A stretch of DNA of 63,315 nt from the NCBI GenBank assembly GCA_021799495.1, contig JAJZAI010000017.1, positions 1 to 63,315 on the forward strand. Reading direction: 5' to 3'. The notes below the pieces were generated by a model, which saw only the letters and a list, made by a program, of their open reading frames with translations, was not told the DNA's origin and ran no database searches. Below are positions 6,533 to 15,792 of the stretch, piece by piece (the first letter of the stretch is position 1; every line of letters starts with the position of its first letter). A program made the position numbers and the translations under genes. Source of the stretch: Deltaproteobacteria bacterium (lineage in GTDB: Bacteria > Desulfobacterota > Binatia > Binatales > Binataceae).

Positions 6533-7348
6533 ACCGGATGGCGGTGGATCTGCGGTTTCGGCGCGTTTCGCTTCGTTCCAGAGCGCGTCGAGTTGTTCGG
6601 GCGGGAGCGTGCGTAAATCGAGTCCGCGCGCGGCCGCGATGCGTTCGACCCGGCCGAAGCGGGCGGTGAACTTGTCGCAGGAGCGGCGCAGCGTCTCTTC
6701 GGCGCGATGGCCGATGAACCGGGGCGCGTTCGCCAGCGCCAGCATCATGTCGCCGATTTCGGCCGCGGCGCCGGCCAGATCGTCGGCGGCAAGGGCGCCT
6801 TCGACCTCGTCCATCTCTTCGCGCACCTTCGCGAGCACCTCGTGGATATCCCGCCAATCCATTCCGGCTTCACGCGCACGCGCCCCCAATTTTTCGGCTC
6901 GGGCGGCGGCTGGCAACGACCGCGCGACGCCGTCGAGGGCGGATTTGGCGCCGGCGGCCGCGCGTTCGGCCTGTTTGATCCGCTCCCAATTCGCGACGAC
7001 CTCGGACGGCGTTCCGGCTTGCGCGTCCGCGTACACGTGCGGATGGCGCCGCACGAGCTTGTCCGCCGCCGCGCGCATCACCTGCGCGATGGTGAAGCGT
7101 GCGCCCTCCTCGGCGATCGCGCCGATCGCGAGCGCCTGCGCGATGACGTCGCCCAGTTCGTCAACGATCGCCGGCGTGGAGTCGCGCTCGATCGCGTCGA
7201 GGGCTTCATAAGCCTCTTCGACCAGATGGCGGCCGAGGCTTGCGATGGTCTGCTCGCGATCCCACGGGCAGCGGCGGCGCAGTTCGCGGATAATGCCGAA
7301 AAGAAGGGAGAATTCGCGCGCGGCGCCGTCGTCAGCATGGTCGGCCAT
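6518..7348 (-). CDS. mazG: Nucleoside triphosphate pyrophosphohydrolase MazG
   Basis: A 276-aa protein with two MazG-type helical repeats. The first carries CPWD (27-30) and the metal-binding EEAYE (44-48) with DELGD (63-67). The second repeats a similar EEMDEVEGAL ... EIGDMML pattern. MazG hydrolyses (d)NTPs to NMP and pyrophosphate, which clears non-canonical nucleotides and can lower (p)ppGpp. ATG at 7348 gives the typical short N-terminus. The last codons (SGLV and stop) lie inside an IS21-like end repeat, so the native C-terminal residues were probably replaced. The active sites are far upstream and unaffected. An esterase gene follows upstream on the same strand. Confidence 0.9.
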   Translation of the reverse strand: MADHADDGAAREFSLLFGIIRELRRRCPWDREQTIASLGRHLVEEAYEALDAIERDSTPAIVDELGDVIAQALAIGAIAEEGARFTIAQVMRAAADKLVRRHPHVYADAQAGTPSEVVANWERIKQAERAAAGAKSALDGVARSLPAAARAEKLGARAREAGMDWRDIHEVLAKVREEMDEVEGALAADDLAGAAAEIGDMMLALANAPRFIGHRAEETLRRSCDKFTARFGRVERIAAARGLDLRTLPPEQLDALWNEAKRAETADPPPSGSGLV

Positions 7349-7389
7349 AGCCGCAAAATAGCATGGCGGGCGCGGCGAAAAAGCGCCGT

Positions 7390-8046
7390 CTAATCGCGGC
7401 GGCGCATCACGCGTTCTTCGAGGAAGCGCGAGAGGTCGCGGATGCCGTCGGCGGAGACCTCGTGACCGCAATCATATTCGCGCGCGGTCACGTCGATGCC
7501 GAGGCCGCGCAACGCCTCGACCGATTTGCGCGCACGCGCGATTTCGATCGCCTGATCGGCGCGGCCATGCTGCACCAGCGCCGGCATCCGGCCCAGCGCG
7601 TCGCGGTCGCCGGCCAGTGCGGTCAGCCGGTCGGGGAACGCCGTGGCGATGCCGACCAGGGCGGCGAACCGCTCCGGCCATCGCACGGCGAGGCTGTACG
7701 CCATCATCCCGCCCTGACTGAAACCGGCGGCGACGACGCGCGCGCGATCGACAGGGTAGCGCGCGCACGCTTCGTCGATAAATTCGCTCAATGTGGCGAC
7801 GGCGGCGTCAACTTTGTCGGGATCGGGCTGCGACCCGGGCCGCATCGAGTACCATCCGTAGCCGTTGATCGCGCCGATTTCGACCTCCACCGCTCCCTGC
7901 GGACAGATTACCAGGAAGCTGCCGCCCGCGATGAAAGGCGCAAGCCCCTGCAAGTCCATCGCGTTGGAGCCCCATCCGTGCATCGCGAAAATGGTCGGAA
8001 AAGGTCCGCTCCCCGCGGGTTCATAGGCGCAGTGGACAAGTTTCAT
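7390..8046 (-). CDS. Alpha/beta-hydrolase, carboxylesterase or phospholipase type
   Basis: A 218-aa esterase of the short carboxylesterase/dienelactone-hydrolase type. It has the oxyanion segment FAMHGWGSNAMDL near residue 20, the nucleophile elbow GFSQGG (Ser110), an acid at HGRADQ (Asp164) and CGHEVS (His195), a complete Ser-Asp-His triad. No signal peptide is visible, so it is probably cytoplasmic. The substrate cannot be told from sequence; small carboxylic esters or lysophospholipids are usual. ATG at 8046 begins the recognisable fold; longer in-frame starts upstream lack homology. It lies 41 bases before mazG on the same strand and is divergent from the glycosyltransferase fusion gene. 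Confidence 0.82.
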   Translation of the reverse strand: MKLVHCAYEPAGSGPFPTIFAMHGWGSNAMDLQGLAPFIAGGSFLVICPQGAVEVEIGAINGYGWYSMRPGSQPDPDKVDAAVATLSEFIDEACARYPVDRARVVAAGFSQGGMMAYSLAVRWPERFAALVGIATAFPDRLTALAGDRDALGRMPALVQHGRADQAIEIARARKSVEALRGLGIDVTAREYDCGHEVSADGIRDLSRFLEERVMRRRD

Positions 8047-8156
8047 CGGAAGAAGCCTCCGGGAGCGCATCTTAGACCCGGCTTGGCCAAATCCGCCAGC
8101 GAAACGATCGCGAATCGTCACGCTGGACGGCGGCCGGCGTTCATCTACGCTGGGCG

Positions 8157-11100
8157 GTGCGCTACCCTGCCCGGAGCGTCTCGGCGTTGATGCGCGAATG
8201 CGGCGCGAAAGGCGGCGTGAGCCGGAAGAAAATTTCAACGGTGTTCGCACGGAATCGATTGGCGCGGCGATCGGCGCGGGTTGGCCTGTTAATCGCTGGC
8301 GGGATCGTCGCGTCAGCGGCGAAGGCGCTCGCGGATGGCGGAGATCCTGATGCCGCCGTCACGGGCAAGAGCGCCGGGGTCGCCGCGGGCCTAATCCTCG
8401 CCGCGCTGATTCTTTACGGATTATGGCTGCTGGCCGCTCCGTTGCTTCGGGCCGACGATCGCGGGCCGTATCGGGCGTTGGCGGTGCTGGCCGCGTTGTT
8501 CGCGATCAAGGCGCCGATGCTGTTTCTTACGCACGGCTTCGCCACCGATATCGGCACGTTCGAGTCGTGGGCGCTCAGAATCGCGACACTCGGTCCCGCC
8601 CAGACTTATTCGCAAGGCTATTTCCTCGATTATCCGCCCGGCTATCTCTATTGGTTGTGGGCGGCGGGCGCGGCGGCGCGGGCCTTCGGCGCGACCGATG
8701 GCGCTTGGCTAAAGGTTTGGATCGAGACGCCGCCGCTGGTCGGCGACCTGCTGCTGGCGTTGGCCGTTTTTCTTTTCGTGCGCCGGATGAATCGGCCGCG
8801 CTCGGCATGGGCCGCGATGCTGCTGATCGCGCTTAACCCGGCGTTCCTGTTCGATTCGGTGGTATGGGGCGAGAACGACGCTCCGTTGGCGCTCGCGATG
8901 TTTCTCAGCGCGGCGTTAATGGCGGACGGCGAATTTGAAATCGGATGGGGCGTCGCGGCGCTGGCGGCGCTGATGAAGCCGCAGGGGCTGATGTTGCTGC
9001 CGGTGCTGGGAATCTGGACGCTGCCGCATTTCGAGGTGCGGCGATGGTGGCGGGCGGCGCTGGCCTTCGGAGCGGTTGTCGCAATCGGCGTGGCGCCGTT
9101 CCAGTTCGGCCATGGATGGGATCTGCTGCCGCAACTCTACCTATCCGGCGCCGCCTATTACCATGAGACTTCGGTTAATGCTTTCAATCTGATGGCGTTG
9201 CTGGGCGGGCTGCGCAGGCCGGATTCGACGCTCGTGTTCGGCGTGTCGTGTTTCAAGCTGGGGATGGCGCTGCTGGTTCCGCTTTATCTTTACGCCGCCT
9301 GGATTGTTTGGCGTTCGCCTAATCAGCGAAATCTGCTCTTCGCCAGCTTCATGACGATCTTCGGATGTTTCGTGCTGGCGCCGCGGATGCACGAGCGGTA
9401 TCAGTATGCGGCGCTCGCCTTTGCCGCGCCGCTGGCGATAGCGGAACCGGCGATGCTCGCGATCTTCGGACTGTTGACGGTCACTTGCTTAGTAAATCTT
9501 GCCTATGTCCTGCATATTCTGAACACCGTGGTTTTTATGAACCCCAGGGATGCCGTCGCGATGATCACCGCCGTGGCGAACGTGGCGATTTTTGCCGGTG
9601 CGATCGTTTATGACTCGCGCCGCCATCGCCGGACGGCCAATGCCAATGCTCCGGTGCGGAGCGGCGCCGGCGCGGCGGCCGATCCGGGCGCATCAGGCGG
9701 CGCCAGCGGCGTCGAAGATTGGCTCGATGCGCGCTTCGGCTGGCTCAAACGCGGCCTCGATTTGCCGCCGCCGACAAGCGAATTTATGGCGCCGTTCGCA
9801 TGGCGTACGCTCGATTCATTGCTTTTGTTCGTGCTTGTCGCCGGCGCCGGCCTCCTGCGTTTCTGGCATCTCGGTCATCCGCGGGAACTCGTGTTCGACG
9901 AAGTGCATTTCGTCGGTCAGGCGCGCCATTACCTGCACCATGAGCGCTTTCTGGATCCCCATCCGCCGCTCGCGAAGCTGCTTACCGCCGTCGGTATCCT
10001 GATCTTCGGCGACCATTCGTGGGCGTGGCGGCTGGGCACGGCGACGCTGGGCACGGCGATGGCCGGCGTCACCTACCTGCTGGCGCGGCGGATGTTCAAA
10101 TCGCGGCTGGCGGCGACCCTCGCCGCGAGTTTCATCGCGCTCGACGGGTTTTTTATCGTCGATTCGCGGATCGCGGTAATCGATATCGTTTATCTGACCT
10201 TTGCCGCATTTTCCTATTTATTCTTGTTCCGCCTGATGCAGGATCCGCAGCCGAACCGACGGCTCTGCAACCTGCTTTTCATGGGGGTCGCGCTCGGTCT
10301 CTGTTTGGGATCGAAGCTGTACGTGCCGGGAATCGTCTTTCTCCTGACCGGCGGCTTTGCGCTGTTCGCCGTGATGCGCCCGGACGGTCCCGGCGCGCCC
10401 ACGCTCGCGCCGGCTGTGCGCAACCGGCGGGCGCTAGGCGCCGCGTTTATCCTTGGTTCGCTCGGCGGAATTTTCTATCTGGCCTGCTTTATTCCGCATT
10501 ACACGCTCGGATGGTGGGGCGGGATCAGCGACCTGTTCCACTACTACAAGGACGTGATGTGGTACGAAAAGAGCGTCGCCACGGCGACCCATCCGTACGC
10601 CTCGCCGTGGTGGAGCTGGCCGCTGATGCTGCGGCCGGTCGCGTACTGGCAGAACTTTCCCGCCCATGGAAACATCGTCGCGACCATCTGGGGCGCGGGG
10701 AATCCGGTGCTGTGGTGGGGCGTGATTCCGGCGATCACGATCGCGCTGATTCGCGTGCTCGAGCGGCCCGATATCGTCCGCGCGTTTGTCGTCGCCGGCT
10801 ATTTCGCTTTTTGGGTTATCTGGATTCCGATCGGGCGGATATTGTTCCTCTATCATTACATGCCGTCGGTCTATTTCGGCTATCTGGCGCTGGCTGGAAG
10901 CATGACCGACTGCTGGCGCGGCGATGCGGAGTGGTGGGAAACGATCGCATTTTTGTTCGCGTTGTTCGCGCCGATCGTGATTGGGCTTGGCCATATCGCG
11001 TCGGTGATGGAGCCCGCGTTCATTCCGGTACGCTATCGGTTGCTGGCCGGCGTTCCGATTTGGATCGCGCTCGCGCTCGGATGGGCGGTCACGGCGCGCA

Positions 11101-11261
11101 ATCGCAAAGCCTGCGGCCGGCTGACTTGTATCGCGTATTTGGGCTGCGCGGCGGCGGCGACTGTTTATTTCATGCCGGTATGGCTTGGCACGCCGATCAC
11201 GCGCGCCGGCTACTACGCACGGATGTGGTTCCAGGGGCCGGGGCTGAGAAACTGGATTTGA
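8157..11261 (+). CDS. Two-module GT-C glycosyltransferase fusion (GT57/87-like plus GT39/PMT)
   Basis: A 1034-aa polytopic membrane protein made of two GT-C modules. The N-terminal module (about residues 40-480) has ~10 membrane segments and an acidic loop motif DIGTFESW (near 131) with DYPPGYLYWL, as in dolichol/polyprenyl-phosphate-dependent mannosyl- or glucosyltransferases. An Ala/Gly-rich linker (~485-545) follows. The second module is a PMT-type enzyme with VFDEVHF (~578) and DPHPPLAK (~598), then a HYMPS segment. PMT enzymes move a sugar from a lipid phosphate to Ser/Thr of secreted proteins. GTG 8157 or ATG 8190 could be the start. The next gene overlaps its stop. Such modules normally come as separate proteins; I infer sequential or paired glycosyl transfer on the periplasmic side. 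Confidence 0.8.
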   Translation: MRYPARSVSALMRECGAKGGVSRKKISTVFARNRLARRSARVGLLIAGGIVASAAKALADGGDPDAAVTGKSAGVAAGLILAALILYGLWLLAAPLLRADDRGPYRALAVLAALFAIKAPMLFLTHGFATDIGTFESWALRIATLGPAQTYSQGYFLDYPPGYLYWLWAAGAAARAFGATDGAWLKVWIETPPLVGDLLLALAVFLFVRRMNRPRSAWAAMLLIALNPAFLFDSVVWGENDAPLALAMFLSAALMADGEFEIGWGVAALAALMKPQGLMLLPVLGIWTLPHFEVRRWWRAALAFGAVVAIGVAPFQFGHGWDLLPQLYLSGAAYYHETSVNAFNLMALLGGLRRPDSTLVFGVSCFKLGMALLVPLYLYAAWIVWRSPNQRNLLFASFMTIFGCFVLAPRMHERYQYAALAFAAPLAIAEPAMLAIFGLLTVTCLVNLAYVLHILNTVVFMNPRDAVAMITAVANVAIFAGAIVYDSRRHRRTANANAPVRSGAGAAADPGASGGASGVEDWLDARFGWLKRGLDLPPPTSEFMAPFAWRTLDSLLLFVLVAGAGLLRFWHLGHPRELVFDEVHFVGQARHYLHHERFLDPHPPLAKLLTAVGILIFGDHSWAWRLGTATLGTAMAGVTYLLARRMFKSRLAATLAASFIALDGFFIVDSRIAVIDIVYLTFAAFSYLFLFRLMQDPQPNRRLCNLLFMGVALGLCLGSKLYVPGIVFLLTGGFALFAVMRPDGPGAPTLAPAVRNRRALGAAFILGSLGGIFYLACFIPHYTLGWWGGISDLFHYYKDVMWYEKSVATATHPYASPWWSWPLMLRPVAYWQNFPAHGNIVATIWGAGNPVLWWGVIPAITIALIRVLERPDIVRAFVVAGYFAFWVIWIPIGRILFLYHYMPSVYFGYLALAGSMTDCWRGDAEWWETIAFLFALFAPIVIGLGHIASVMEPAFIPVRYRLLAGVPIWIALALGWAVTARNRKACGRLTCIAYLGCAAAATVYFMPVWLGTPITRAGYYARMWFQGPGLRNWI

Positions 11262-12019
11262 TTCGCGACAGAGTCATCCGCAACGCCGCCGCGATGGCGA
11301 TTGTCGCCGCGGCGCTCGCTTGCGCCTGCGCCAGCGCGCGCGCCGGGTCGCGCAATCTCCTCGCCAACGGCGACTTCCGGCGCGGCTCCGGGGCCACCTG
11401 CGACGGCTGGCGCACCGATGCATGGATTCTCGATCCGACGGCCACCACTTACGCCTGGATCGCGCCGCAAAACGGCGAGCCGGCGGAACTCGAAATCGAT
11501 ACCCGCCGCGACAATGACGCGCGCTGGCTGCAAACCGTGCCGTTGGGACCGGGATGGTATTACGCGAGCGTCGAGGCGCGCACCGAGGACGCATCCCAAT
11601 ATTTCACCGGCGCGACGATTAGCGCGATGGAAGACGGGATCATGTCGCCCGATCTGCGCGAAACCACCGACTGGCGGCGAATCGGCTTTTATTTGAAGAT
11701 CGGCCCGCACGGCGCAGACGTCGATTTCGCGCTGCGGCTCGGCGGCTATATGAATCTCACGCGCGGCAAGGCGTTTTTCCGCGCCGCGCGAATCGAACGG
11801 ATCGCGGCGCCGCCGCCCGGCGCGACGCCCATCTACGACCTCGACGCGATTCGGCGCGCGGAAGTCACGGGTCCGATCGGACATGCGTGGTCGCTCGTCG
11901 CCACCTTCATGGGATTCGCGCTGATGGGCGTCTGGGGATGGAATATTTTCCGGCGCACGATTCCAACCCGGGCGGAGGCGTCCAGACGGCCCTGGCGCGC
12001 TAATCGGCGGAGGGTTTGA
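11258..12019 (+). CDS. Membrane-anchored secreted protein with a carbohydrate-binding-like jelly roll
   Basis: A 253-aa protein. With the TTG start at 11258 it begins MIRDRVIRNAAAMAIVAAA and ends its signal at ASARA, a normal signal peptide with a positive N-region; ATG 11294 would lose those charges. The mature part opens NLLANGDFRRGSGATCDGW, the typical start of galactose-binding/CBM4_9-like beta-sandwich domains, and runs to about residue 190. A single membrane helix near the C-terminus (SLVATFMGFALMGVWGW) and a basic tail follow. The start overlaps the stop of the GT-C fusion gene, so translation is coupled. I infer a glycan- or glycoprotein-handling partner of that enzyme. Confidence 0.7.
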   Translation: MIRDRVIRNAAAMAIVAAALACACASARAGSRNLLANGDFRRGSGATCDGWRTDAWILDPTATTYAWIAPQNGEPAELEIDTRRDNDARWLQTVPLGPGWYYASVEARTEDASQYFTGATISAMEDGIMSPDLRETTDWRRIGFYLKIGPHGADVDFALRLGGYMNLTRGKAFFRAARIERIAAPPPGATPIYDLDAIRRAEVTGPIGHAWSLVATFMGFALMGVWGWNIFRRTIPTRAEASRRPWRANRRRV

Positions 12020-12536
12020 AGCTCGGACGATGTTCGAGCTTCGCCTGCTTCTCGATCTGTTTCAGCAGAGCCGCTTCGGCGACGCCGCGCGAAACGCATC
12101 GCTCGGCCGTCAACGGCCTGATCGGCACGTGCAATTGCGACGTATAGGCGGCCTGCACGGCTACCGTGCTGGCTTCGTCGCCGGCGGGCTTGACCGTGAA
12201 ATTGTAAACTGCGGTCGCGTCGTCGTTGGGCTCGGCGTTGTATTTCGCCGCCACCGTGCGCAGCTTGCCGCAATCGGCCTGCTTGAGGCTGAATCCGCCG
12301 GGCGCCTCGCTCTCGATCACGCCGTTATTCGGGTCTTCGGCGATGATCCTGAAATCGTTGCGGGTAATCACGGAGTGGACGGCATTCCACGCCAGATCGA
12401 AGGGTATCGCTATTTGCGCCCGACGATCGGACGCGGGCGGCGGCGCGGCCGTCGGCGGATAGAAACATCCGCTTGCCGGCAGCGCGAAAACGAACGCCAT
12501 GGCGATTCGGAATTTGCTCACGCAATCTCGAAGCAT
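12000..12536 (-). CDS. Lipoprotein of unknown function (BamC-like in form)
   Basis: A 178-aa protein with a lipoprotein signal: MLRDCVSKFRIAMAFVFALP then ASGC (lipobox, Cys near residue 24). A short Pro-rich linker follows, then a domain with IPFDLAWNAVHSVITRNDF and DPNNGVIESEAPG, which resembles the repeat fold of BamC-type and other outer-membrane assembly lipoproteins. A conserved Cys pair may form a disulphide. The C-terminal helix is basic. It overlaps the convergent upstream gene by 20 bases and is divergent from yebC. Its role is not recognised beyond envelope location. Confidence 0.68.
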   Translation of the reverse strand: MLRDCVSKFRIAMAFVFALPASGCFYPPTAAPPPASDRRAQIAIPFDLAWNAVHSVITRNDFRIIAEDPNNGVIESEAPGGFSLKQADCGKLRTVAAKYNAEPNDDATAVYNFTVKPAGDEASTVAVQAAYTSQLHVPIRPLTAERCVSRGVAEAALLKQIEKQAKLEHRPSFKPSAD

Positions 12537-12669
12537 AGCAGAATAGGGCGTCAAAGCCGCGTTTTTGACCGTTCCTGAGCGCGCGGGCGACTCCCAACGC
12601 CTGCGCCCGATGTGCTAACCTCGCATTGATTCAGGGGCGCGGCCGGTGCGCGCTCCGGAGGCTTAAGCG

Positions 12670-13422
12670 ATGTCCGGTCATTCCAAGTGGAGCTCAATCA
12701 AGCATAAGAAGGCGGCGCGCGACGCCAAGCGCGGCAAGGTCTTCACCAAGCTGATCAAGGAAATCACCATCGCCGCGCGGCTTGGGGGCGGCGACCCGGG
12801 AGCGAATCCGCGCCTGCGCACGGCGATTGCGGCCGCCAAGGCCCAATCGATGCCCAACGACAATATCGATCGCGCGATCAAAAAGGGCACCGGCGAGCTG
12901 GGCGGCGGCACGCTTGAAGAAATCACCTACGAAGGTTACGGGCCGGCCGGCGTCGCGATTATCGCAGACGTCTTCACCGATAACCGCAACCGCGTGGTCG
13001 CCGAACTGCGCCACATGTTCTCGCGGCACGGCGGGAACCTGGGCGAATCGGGATGCGTCGCGTGGATGTTCAAAAAGCGCGGCGTGATCGCGATCGACAA
13101 GGGCGCCGCCGACGAGGACAGGCTGCTCGAACTCGCGCTCGAGGCCGGCGCCGACGACGTCGTTAGCGAAGACGATGGCTTTCAGGTCCTGACCGGGACG
13201 GAGAGCTTCAGCGCCGTGCGCGACGCGATCGAAAAGGCGGGAATCCCGATCGCCAGCGCCGAGATCGCCAAGTTGCCCGAGAACACCGTCAAGGTATCGG
13301 GCAACGCCGCCGAGCAGGTGCTTAAGCTGATGGAGGAGCTCGAAGATCACGACGACGTGCAGGGCGTCGCGGCCAACTTCGAGATGGACACCGACGAGAT
13401 GGCGCGGCTCTCCGCCGCATAA
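12670..13422 (+). CDS. yebC: YebC/PmpR family protein
   Basis: A 250-aa protein of exact family length. It opens [20 protein letters not shown], then [18 protein letters not shown] and [20 protein letters not shown], all diagnostic, and has the [20 protein letters not shown] segment. YebC proteins were long called transcription regulators; recent work shows that members aid ribosomes at proline stretches. ATG at 12670 has a weak GGAGG 11 bases upstream. It directly precedes ruvC-ruvA-ruvB, a widely conserved order. Confidence 0.96.
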   Translation: MSGHSKWSSIKHKKAARDAKRGKVFTKLIKEITIAARLGGGDPGANPRLRTAIAAAKAQSMPNDNIDRAIKKGTGELGGGTLEEITYEGYGPAGVAIIADVFTDNRNRVVAELRHMFSRHGGNLGESGCVAWMFKKRGVIAIDKGAADEDRLLELALEAGADDVVSEDDGFQVLTGTESFSAVRDAIEKAGIPIASAEIAKLPENTVKVSGNAAEQVLKLMEELEDHDDVQGVAANFEMDTDEMARLSAA

Positions 13423-13477
13423 AATTTTCCGGAAACACGCCGGGCGGCCCGCGGCGAATGCAGGGCGGCGGCGGGGG

Positions 13478-14020
13478 ATGAGGATGCGGGTGCTGGGAAT
13501 CGATCCCGGAAATGCGGTTTGCGGATGGGGGTTGATCGAGCGCGCGGGCGCGCCGCGATTCCTGGCGGCGGGTACGATCCGGCCGCGCGCCGCGATGCGC
13601 GGCCCGGCCCGGCTCAAGGAAATTCACGACCGGCTGCTTGAACTGCTCGACCGCTATCGGCCCGATGCCGTCAGCCTCGAGCGCAGTTTCGCGGCGCTCA
13701 ACGTGCATAGCGCGTTCAAGCTCGGCGAGGCGCGCGCGATGGCGATGCTGGCGGCGGCGGAGCGCGCTCTCGAACTGTTCGAATACAATCCGACCGACGT
13801 CAAGCTCACGATCGCCGGCTTCGGCCGCGCCGACAAGCGCCAGGTCAAAGACATGGTGCGCCGCACGCTCGGTCTCGATGAGCGCGTCGCGCTTGCCGAC
13901 GACGCTTCGGACGCGCTCGCGATCGCGCTCTGCCACGCCTTTCGCGCCCGCGCGCCCCGGCCCGAACCGCCGCCCCGCGCGCGGCCGGTCCGGCGAGCGA
14001 AGGCGGCAACCGCGCCATGA
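13478..14020 (+). CDS. ruvC: Holliday junction resolvase RuvC
   Basis: A 180-aa RuvC with all four acidic catalytic positions: Asp9 (LGIDPG), Glu68 (SLERSFAA), and the Asp pair in ADDASDALAIALCH (Asp142 and Asp145), followed by His153. It cuts four-way junctions in the RuvABC complex. The Arg/Pro-rich tail after residue 155 is longer than in E. coli. The stop overlaps the ruvA start as ATGA, so the genes are translationally coupled. ATG 13478 and ATG 13484 are both possible. Confidence 0.95.
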   Translation: MRMRVLGIDPGNAVCGWGLIERAGAPRFLAAGTIRPRAAMRGPARLKEIHDRLLELLDRYRPDAVSLERSFAALNVHSAFKLGEARAMAMLAAAERALELFEYNPTDVKLTIAGFGRADKRQVKDMVRRTLGLDERVALADDASDALAIALCHAFRARAPRPEPPPRARPVRRAKAATAP

Positions 14021-14631
14021 TCGCCTCGATCGCGGGCCGCGTGCGTAGCCGCGGGGCGGGCCGGATCGTGCTCGAAGCGGCCGGCGTCGGCTACGAAATT
14101 TTCGTGCCGCTGACGACCTATTACCGGGTTCCCGGCGTGGGCGCGGCGGCCGAGCTCGAGATTCGCCAGGTGGTGCGCGAAGACGCGATCACGCTGTACG
14201 GATTCGCGACGCCGGCGGAAAAGCAGGCGTTCGATCTGCTGCTCGGCGTGCAGCACGTCGGCCCGCGCCTGGCGCTCGCGATCCTGTCGGTGCTTCCGCC
14301 CGACGAGCTGGCGGGGGCGGTCGCCGACGGCGACGTCGATCGAATCGACGCGGCGCCCGGCGTCGGGCCGAAAGTCGCCGAGCGGGTGGTGCGCGAATTG
14401 CGCGACAAAATCGGCGACCTGGCGCTGCATGCCGCCGAACGTCCTGCGGCGGACCGCGCGACCGGCCACGCCAACGGAATCGCGGACGACGCGCTCTCGG
14501 CGCTGGTCAATCTGGGCTACAAGCCGGTCGAGGCGCGGCGCGCGCTCGACCGTGTCGCGTCCGCTTCGGCCGCTGACGGAATCGAAGGGCTGATCAGAAA
14601 AGCGCTGGCGGTGCTGCTCGGTGAAAAATAA
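14017..14631 (+). CDS. ruvA: Holliday junction DNA helicase subunit RuvA
   Basis: A 204-aa protein. Domain I is an OB fold ([11 protein letters not shown] ... GVGYEIFVP). Domain II has two helix-hairpin-helix motifs ([16 protein letters not shown] and [16 protein letters not shown]). A variable linker follows, then domain III ([20 protein letters not shown]), which contacts RuvB. RuvA holds the junction in a square form for branch migration. It overlaps ruvC by four bases and ruvB by eleven, so all three are one operon. Confidence 0.96.
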   Translation: MIASIAGRVRSRGAGRIVLEAAGVGYEIFVPLTTYYRVPGVGAAAELEIRQVVREDAITLYGFATPAEKQAFDLLLGVQHVGPRLALAILSVLPPDELAGAVADGDVDRIDAAPGVGPKVAERVVRELRDKIGDLALHAAERPAADRATGHANGIADDALSALVNLGYKPVEARRALDRVASASAADGIEGLIRKALAVLLGEK

Positions 14632-15712
14632 ACGTGCGAAAGAGAATGTCGCTCCGCCGTCAGAAGAAATCGCCGACGGCGACGGCGCCGAACGACTCGA
14701 AGCGGACGAAACGCGGCTCGCGGCGCCTCACGAAGACGAGGGCGAACGCGCTTTCGATCTCTCGCTGCGGCCGCGCACGCTGGGCGACTTCGTCGGCCAG
14801 GAGCGGCTCAAGCGCGTGCTCGGGATGTCGATCGAGGCGGCGCGCCAGCGCGGCGAAGTGCTCGACCATGTGCTGTTCTCCGGGCCGCCGGGGCTTGGCA
14901 AGACTTCGCTCGCGCATATTATCGCGCGCGAACTGGGCGTGAACCTGCGCGCGACTTCCGGTCCCGCGATCGAGCGGGCCGGCGACCTCGCCGCGATCGT
15001 CAACGATCTTGACGGCGGCGACGTGCTGTTTATCGACGAGATTCATCGCCTCGCCCGGCCGGTCGAGGAGGTGCTCTATCCGGCGATGGAGGATTTCGAG
15101 CTCAATATCGTCGTCGGCAAAGGTCCCGGAGCGCGCTCGATGCGGCTGGCGGTAAAGCCGTTCACGCTGGTCGGCGCGACCACGCGCTCGGGCCTGTTGA
15201 GCGCGCCGCTGCGCGATCGCTTCGGCCAGCATTACCATCTCGATTTCTACCGCCGCGAGGATTTGACCGAAATCGTGAGCCGCTCCGCGAGCCTGCTCAA
15301 TGTGCGTCTGGCTGGCGACGGCGCCGACGAAATCGCCGGCCGCTCGCGCGGCACCCCGCGCATCGCGAACCGCCTGCTCAGGCGGGTGCGCGATTACGCG
15401 CAGGTCAACGGCGCCGCGGCGATCGCGCGCGAGGTCGCGCTGGGCGCGCTCGAGCTGCTCGAGATCGACGCCTGCGGCTTCGACCGGATGGATCGCGCGA
15501 TTCTCGCGGCGATTATCGACAAGTTCGACGGCGGTCCGGTCGGCGTCGAAAGCCTTGCCGCCGCGGTCGGCGAAGAGGCCGACACGATCGGCGAAGTTTA
15601 CGAACCCTACCTTTTGCAGGAGGGCTTCGTCGCGCGCACCGCGCGCGGCCGGGTCGCGACGCCGCGCGCCTACGCGCATCTGGGGCGCGTCCGGCGCGGC
15701 GCGCTGCTGTGA
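14621..15712 (+). CDS. ruvB: Holliday junction branch migration ATPase RuvB
   Basis: A 363-aa AAA+ motor. It has the Walker A GPPGLGKT (residues 88-95), Walker B with DEIH (139-142), sensor 1 [18 protein letters not shown] with the arginine finger region, and a C-terminal winged helix ([26 protein letters not shown]). RuvB hexamers pull DNA through the RuvA-held junction. The first ~45 residues are a long acidic extension, more than most RuvB have. The start is GTG at 14621, overlapping ruvA. Confidence 0.96.
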   Translation: MKNKRAKENVAPPSEEIADGDGAERLEADETRLAAPHEDEGERAFDLSLRPRTLGDFVGQERLKRVLGMSIEAARQRGEVLDHVLFSGPPGLGKTSLAHIIARELGVNLRATSGPAIERAGDLAAIVNDLDGGDVLFIDEIHRLARPVEEVLYPAMEDFELNIVVGKGPGARSMRLAVKPFTLVGATTRSGLLSAPLRDRFGQHYHLDFYRREDLTEIVSRSASLLNVRLAGDGADEIAGRSRGTPRIANRLLRRVRDYAQVNGAAAIAREVALGALELLEIDACGFDRMDRAILAAIIDKFDGGPVGVESLAAAVGEEADTIGEVYEPYLLQEGFVARTARGRVATPRAYAHLGRVRRGALL

Positions 15713-15792
15713 GGCGGCGCGCGGGTTTGGCGAATGATTCCCGCCCAAATACGATGTAATCTGGCCGCTTTACACAATTCACGAAACCGCCG

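Noticed and set aside
10019-11250. A long plus-strand frame overlapping the PMT module
   Set aside because: Only its end (from 11258) encodes a plausible protein; the rest is Arg-rich out-of-frame translation of the fusion gene.
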